Origin: Aricia agestis
Taxonomy: Eukaryota > Arthropoda > Insecta > Lepidoptera > Lycaenidae
Assembly (NCBI RefSeq): GCF_905147365.1
Contig: NC_056418.1
Span: forward strand, 11,159,262 to 11,223,261
Length of the DNA: 64,000 bases
Reading direction: 5' to 3'
Shown: piece by piece, positions 61,386 through 64,000 of the stretch
Position numbering within the stretch: position 1 is the first letter of the stretch
Layout: each line of letters opens with the position of its first letter
The notes under the pieces: generated by a model
Seen by the model: only the letters and a program-made list of their open reading frames with translations
Databases searched by the model: none
Told to the model about the DNA's origin: nothing
Made by a program: the position numbers and the translations under genes

Positions 61386-61490
61386 GAAGTCAAAGTTATA
61401 TCTTCATACCAAATTCAGCAAAATCGGTTCAGGGATTTGGGCTTGAAGAGATAACAAACAGACAGACACACTTTCGCATTTATAATATTA

Positions 61491-63490
61491 TTAAGTGTGG
61501 ATTTATCGTTGTACTTCTAATATTGTTAAAAAGAATAATTATTGCAAAAAATATGTTTTATTTGGGATCAAATAATATAATATTGTTTCTATTCTCTCTG
61601 AGCTAAAAAAATGAAAAAAGGTTCCCCACCAAATTAAAATAATTTATTTCAGATACTTAATTATACTTATATTTTCCTCTGAATACAACTCTCTTTTAGC
61701 TAGAGGTTCAATCAGAATAAAAAGCACCATTCGCCACGGCCATTTTGTTGTCTACATACAATACATAGTTTCAGAGATACAACATTACTTTTACCATTAA
61801 CTTCGAAATAAAAAACAAAAAATTTAAAACCGGCAATTAAAATTTCTCTTGGGTTATATTTAAGCTAAGTGGCGAGTAAACCTAATAATTTATGTTGTAA
61901 GAAAAAGGAACAAGTTAAATAATTGTCGAGCATCAGGAAAATAAAGGAAAACACAAGAAAAATGTTGGTAGCGGTTACAGCGTTCTAAAGTGGTGTTTTA
62001 TTTACAAAATGCTTTACGTGTATTCTTTGTGTTACATCTGTATTCTGTATTTTTCTTGCAAAACGAGTGTAGTACAAGCACAATATAACTTCAACAAAGT
62101 GTTCGTTACATTACCAAATAACAATTGTATAAAATTGACGAATATTGCTTGTGAATGTAGGCTCATAAAACTGAACTCATATTTTATAAAAATATATTTT
62201 ATTATTATGCATCTTTGGTAATTTTCCTTTATATTTTTAAATTATAAATCATCAATTTTATCAGTTAGATCATAAACAAAAAAGATAATAAAGTAATAAC
62301 AAAAAACAACAATAGCTGCACTACCGGATTGCCGACACAAGTGAAAAGGAATATTATTTTTTCTCTCTACTCTCCCTTCCTCTTCGAATTTTCGATAACA
62401 CGTCGTGTTCGCGAATTTAACATTTTTTACCACAAAAAAGTGTACAGTGCTGTTAAGTATATTCACAAAGTTACACCATTGTAAGTTACATCTCTCTCCC
62501 GTAATAAATACAATTACAGCAGTCGTATCAGCGAATCACGAATATCTTCGTTTAATTAAAACAATGCCCCGATCAAGATTTAAGATTTTTCAGAGCTAAG
62601 AAACGCAAGAAATGGCACTTAATTAACATCTGACTATTTTTATTCGATACAACAGTGTAGGTATATTGCATAAAATTTGTTTTATAATATAATTATACTT
62701 CTAACTAGACAATTTTGTGTATTTAGTATATATTTTATTTGCATAAAATCGGATTTTAAAAACGATTTTGTAGTATTTCTTATATTAGAGGTATTATAGC
62801 GTCACGCAATACTTTGCAAGTATTACGTGACGCTTGGGCGTTCTTGTATATTAAAACAACAGATTTTTAGTAGGGCTGTTATATCTAAAGTTTATATATG
62901 TAATATTCAGGAATTTTTTGATCACGAAAATCGTTACATTGAGTTGGGGTCTTAAGGAAAAGAATCTATAAAATAATCTAGATATCGTTAAAAAAACAAA
63001 TCTGAAACATAATATATCCAAACAAACTTGTACTTCGCTCGTTTTCCAGATTTATCCCGTAAAAATACAATGCCACATCTCACAACCCCTAAGTCTATTC
63101 TCAGTTTTGTTTCAAAATGAAATCGTATGATCGCGATCGGCTGTAGATTCAATTATAAAGCCAATACCTGATACTTTGATCTACAGGCGAGTTAAACGAT
63201 TGTGGACTTGTTGTATCGCTTAATTGGCTGTATTGTTTTCGTTCGAGTTTTGAGAATCGGTTTCGAATTCTATTCAGAGATAATTGAGATACTTTTCGAA
63301 AGATAGAAACGTATTTCTTTTTGTTAGTAGTATGAAATTTATGCAATTACAGTACCTAATCATTTTAGCCCCTGACGACGGTGACCCTCACTGTCAGAGG
63401 TTACTGTCAGTCTGTGTATGTGTCCCTATCAAATAACAATCGAACTACGCCTGTTCTTAAAATTATCATAATCTCTCAACTGAAAATATT
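61491..63490. other. Long unassigned AT-rich stretch
   Basis: 2 kb with no family copy. A hairpin occurs at 62798-62834 (AGCGTCACGCAATACTT and its near inverse, 3-nt loop). No domain-like frame. Confidence 0.4.
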
Positions 63491-64000
63491 CTGTTTTTAA
63501 GGTTCCGTAGACAAATGCCAAAAAACAGAACCCATATAGATTCGTCATGTCTGTCTGTCTGTCTGTTTGTCCGTATGTCACAGCCACTTTTCTCCAAAAC
63601 AATAAGAGCTATACTATTGAAACTTGGTAAGATGATGTAGTCTGAAACCGCATTAAGATTTTGATGCAAAAATGGAAAAATTATTAAAAATTTTAGGGGT
63701 TCCCCATACGTACAACTGAAACAAAAAAATTTTTTTTTCATCTAGCCTATACATGTGGGATATCTATGGATAGGTCTTCAAAAATCATATTGAGGTTTCT
63801 AATATCATTTTTTTCTAACCTGAATAGTTTGCGAGAGAGACTCTTCCAAAGTGGTAAAATGTGTGTCCCCCTCCCCCCCTCTAATTTCTAAAGTAGGGGC
63901 ATGATAATTCTAAAAAAAATATATGATGCTTATATACTATAAAAACTACCAACGAAAATTGGTTTGAATGAGATCTAGCGAGTACTTATTTTTAAATACG
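63491..64000 (+). repeat. P1 repeat copy, cut by the window end
   Basis: TTTTTAAGGTTCCGTAGACA, CTGTCTGTCTGTTTGTCCG and GTTTGCGAGAGAGACTCTTC in P1 order, close to 5126-5640. The 3' end is outside the window. Confidence 0.85.

Larger units (their letters stand above)
61076..61490 (-). repeat. C1 repeat interrupted by a SINE-M fragment
   Basis: ACTAGATGACACCCACAACG to GTACATTTTTCCCGGA, then the SINE, then TATGTCCTTTC..., and on to CAGACAGACACACTTTCGCA and TTTATAATATTA. The TGTCCTTTC segment is expanded into a pyrimidine tract (61305-61385). Confidence 0.85.

Overview
This window looks like non-coding, transposon-saturated nuclear DNA from a moth or butterfly (Lepidoptera). The evidence is its AT-rich composition, the lack of any complete host gene, and many repeat families I associate with lepidopteran genomes. 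These include CTAGT-terminated repeats that begin TAATATTATAAATGCGAAAG, a poly(A) SINE that begins TATACGTGGGAGAGCC, a tRNA-headed SINE, and palindromic MITEs with TTA/TAA or 8-bp target duplications. The genus cannot be told from sequence alone. Family codes used below: SINE-M (TATACGTGGGAG...poly A), SINE-T (tRNA-headed), C1 (TAATATTATAAATGCG...CTAGT), C2 (AAACTCAAAGGTGACTGACT...AAAAGCTCGT), C3 (AAAATTCTCGTGTCACAATG...ACAGCTAGTA), P1 (GGGTTCCGTA...CACTTGGCCGG), Q1 (ATG-repeat...CGGCGGAGTAATCG...GAAGTCGGTT), and MITE-1 to MITE-5.

Layout. 0-9 kb: MITEs, C2, P1, Q1 and SINE-M copies. 9-12.2 kb: one nearly intact but 5'-truncated non-LTR retrotransposon (endonuclease plus reverse transcriptase, about 900 codons open), inserted into the terminal repeat of a hAT-type MITE. 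12-22 kb: MITEs, C1-C3 fragments and a run of near-perfect hairpins; a possible 71-bp host exon lies on the minus strand at 22.16 kb. 24-29 kb: a composite C1/Q1 element, then a PIF/Harbinger-like element carrying one exon of a MADF-domain gene. 29-33 kb: mostly unassigned AT-rich DNA holding a diverged tandem duplication of about 0.5 kb. 33-41 kb: P1 copies, tandem MITEs, two SINEs nested one in the other, a nested palindrome with 117-bp arms, and a hAT element with a SINE inside. 41-49 kb: a duplicated repeat unit, a (TCCGTCTG)n array, a SINE dimer, and two hAT-type elements with perfect 8-bp duplications, one keeping the C-terminus of its transposase. 49.4-52.2 kb: four elements nested one inside another, including a 2.3-kb terminal-inverted-repeat transposon of unclear superfamily. 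52.6-56.6 kb: a ~4-kb inverted-repeat element holding two exons of a THAP DNA-binding domain. 57-64 kb: C1-like repeats, SINEs, unassigned DNA, and a P1 copy cut by the window edge.

The genes present are transposon genes: an endonuclease/reverse transcriptase (copying by target-primed reverse transcription), a hAT transposase tail, and single DNA-binding-domain exons (MADF, THAP) left in decayed DNA transposons. They do not form a pathway. The nesting order gives relative ages: SINE-M is repeatedly the inserted element and was never seen interrupted, so it is among the youngest families. A second theme is the abundance of short-loop, near-perfect palindromes; for two of them a non-palindromic relative in the same window indicates formation by fold-back (template-switch) copying.
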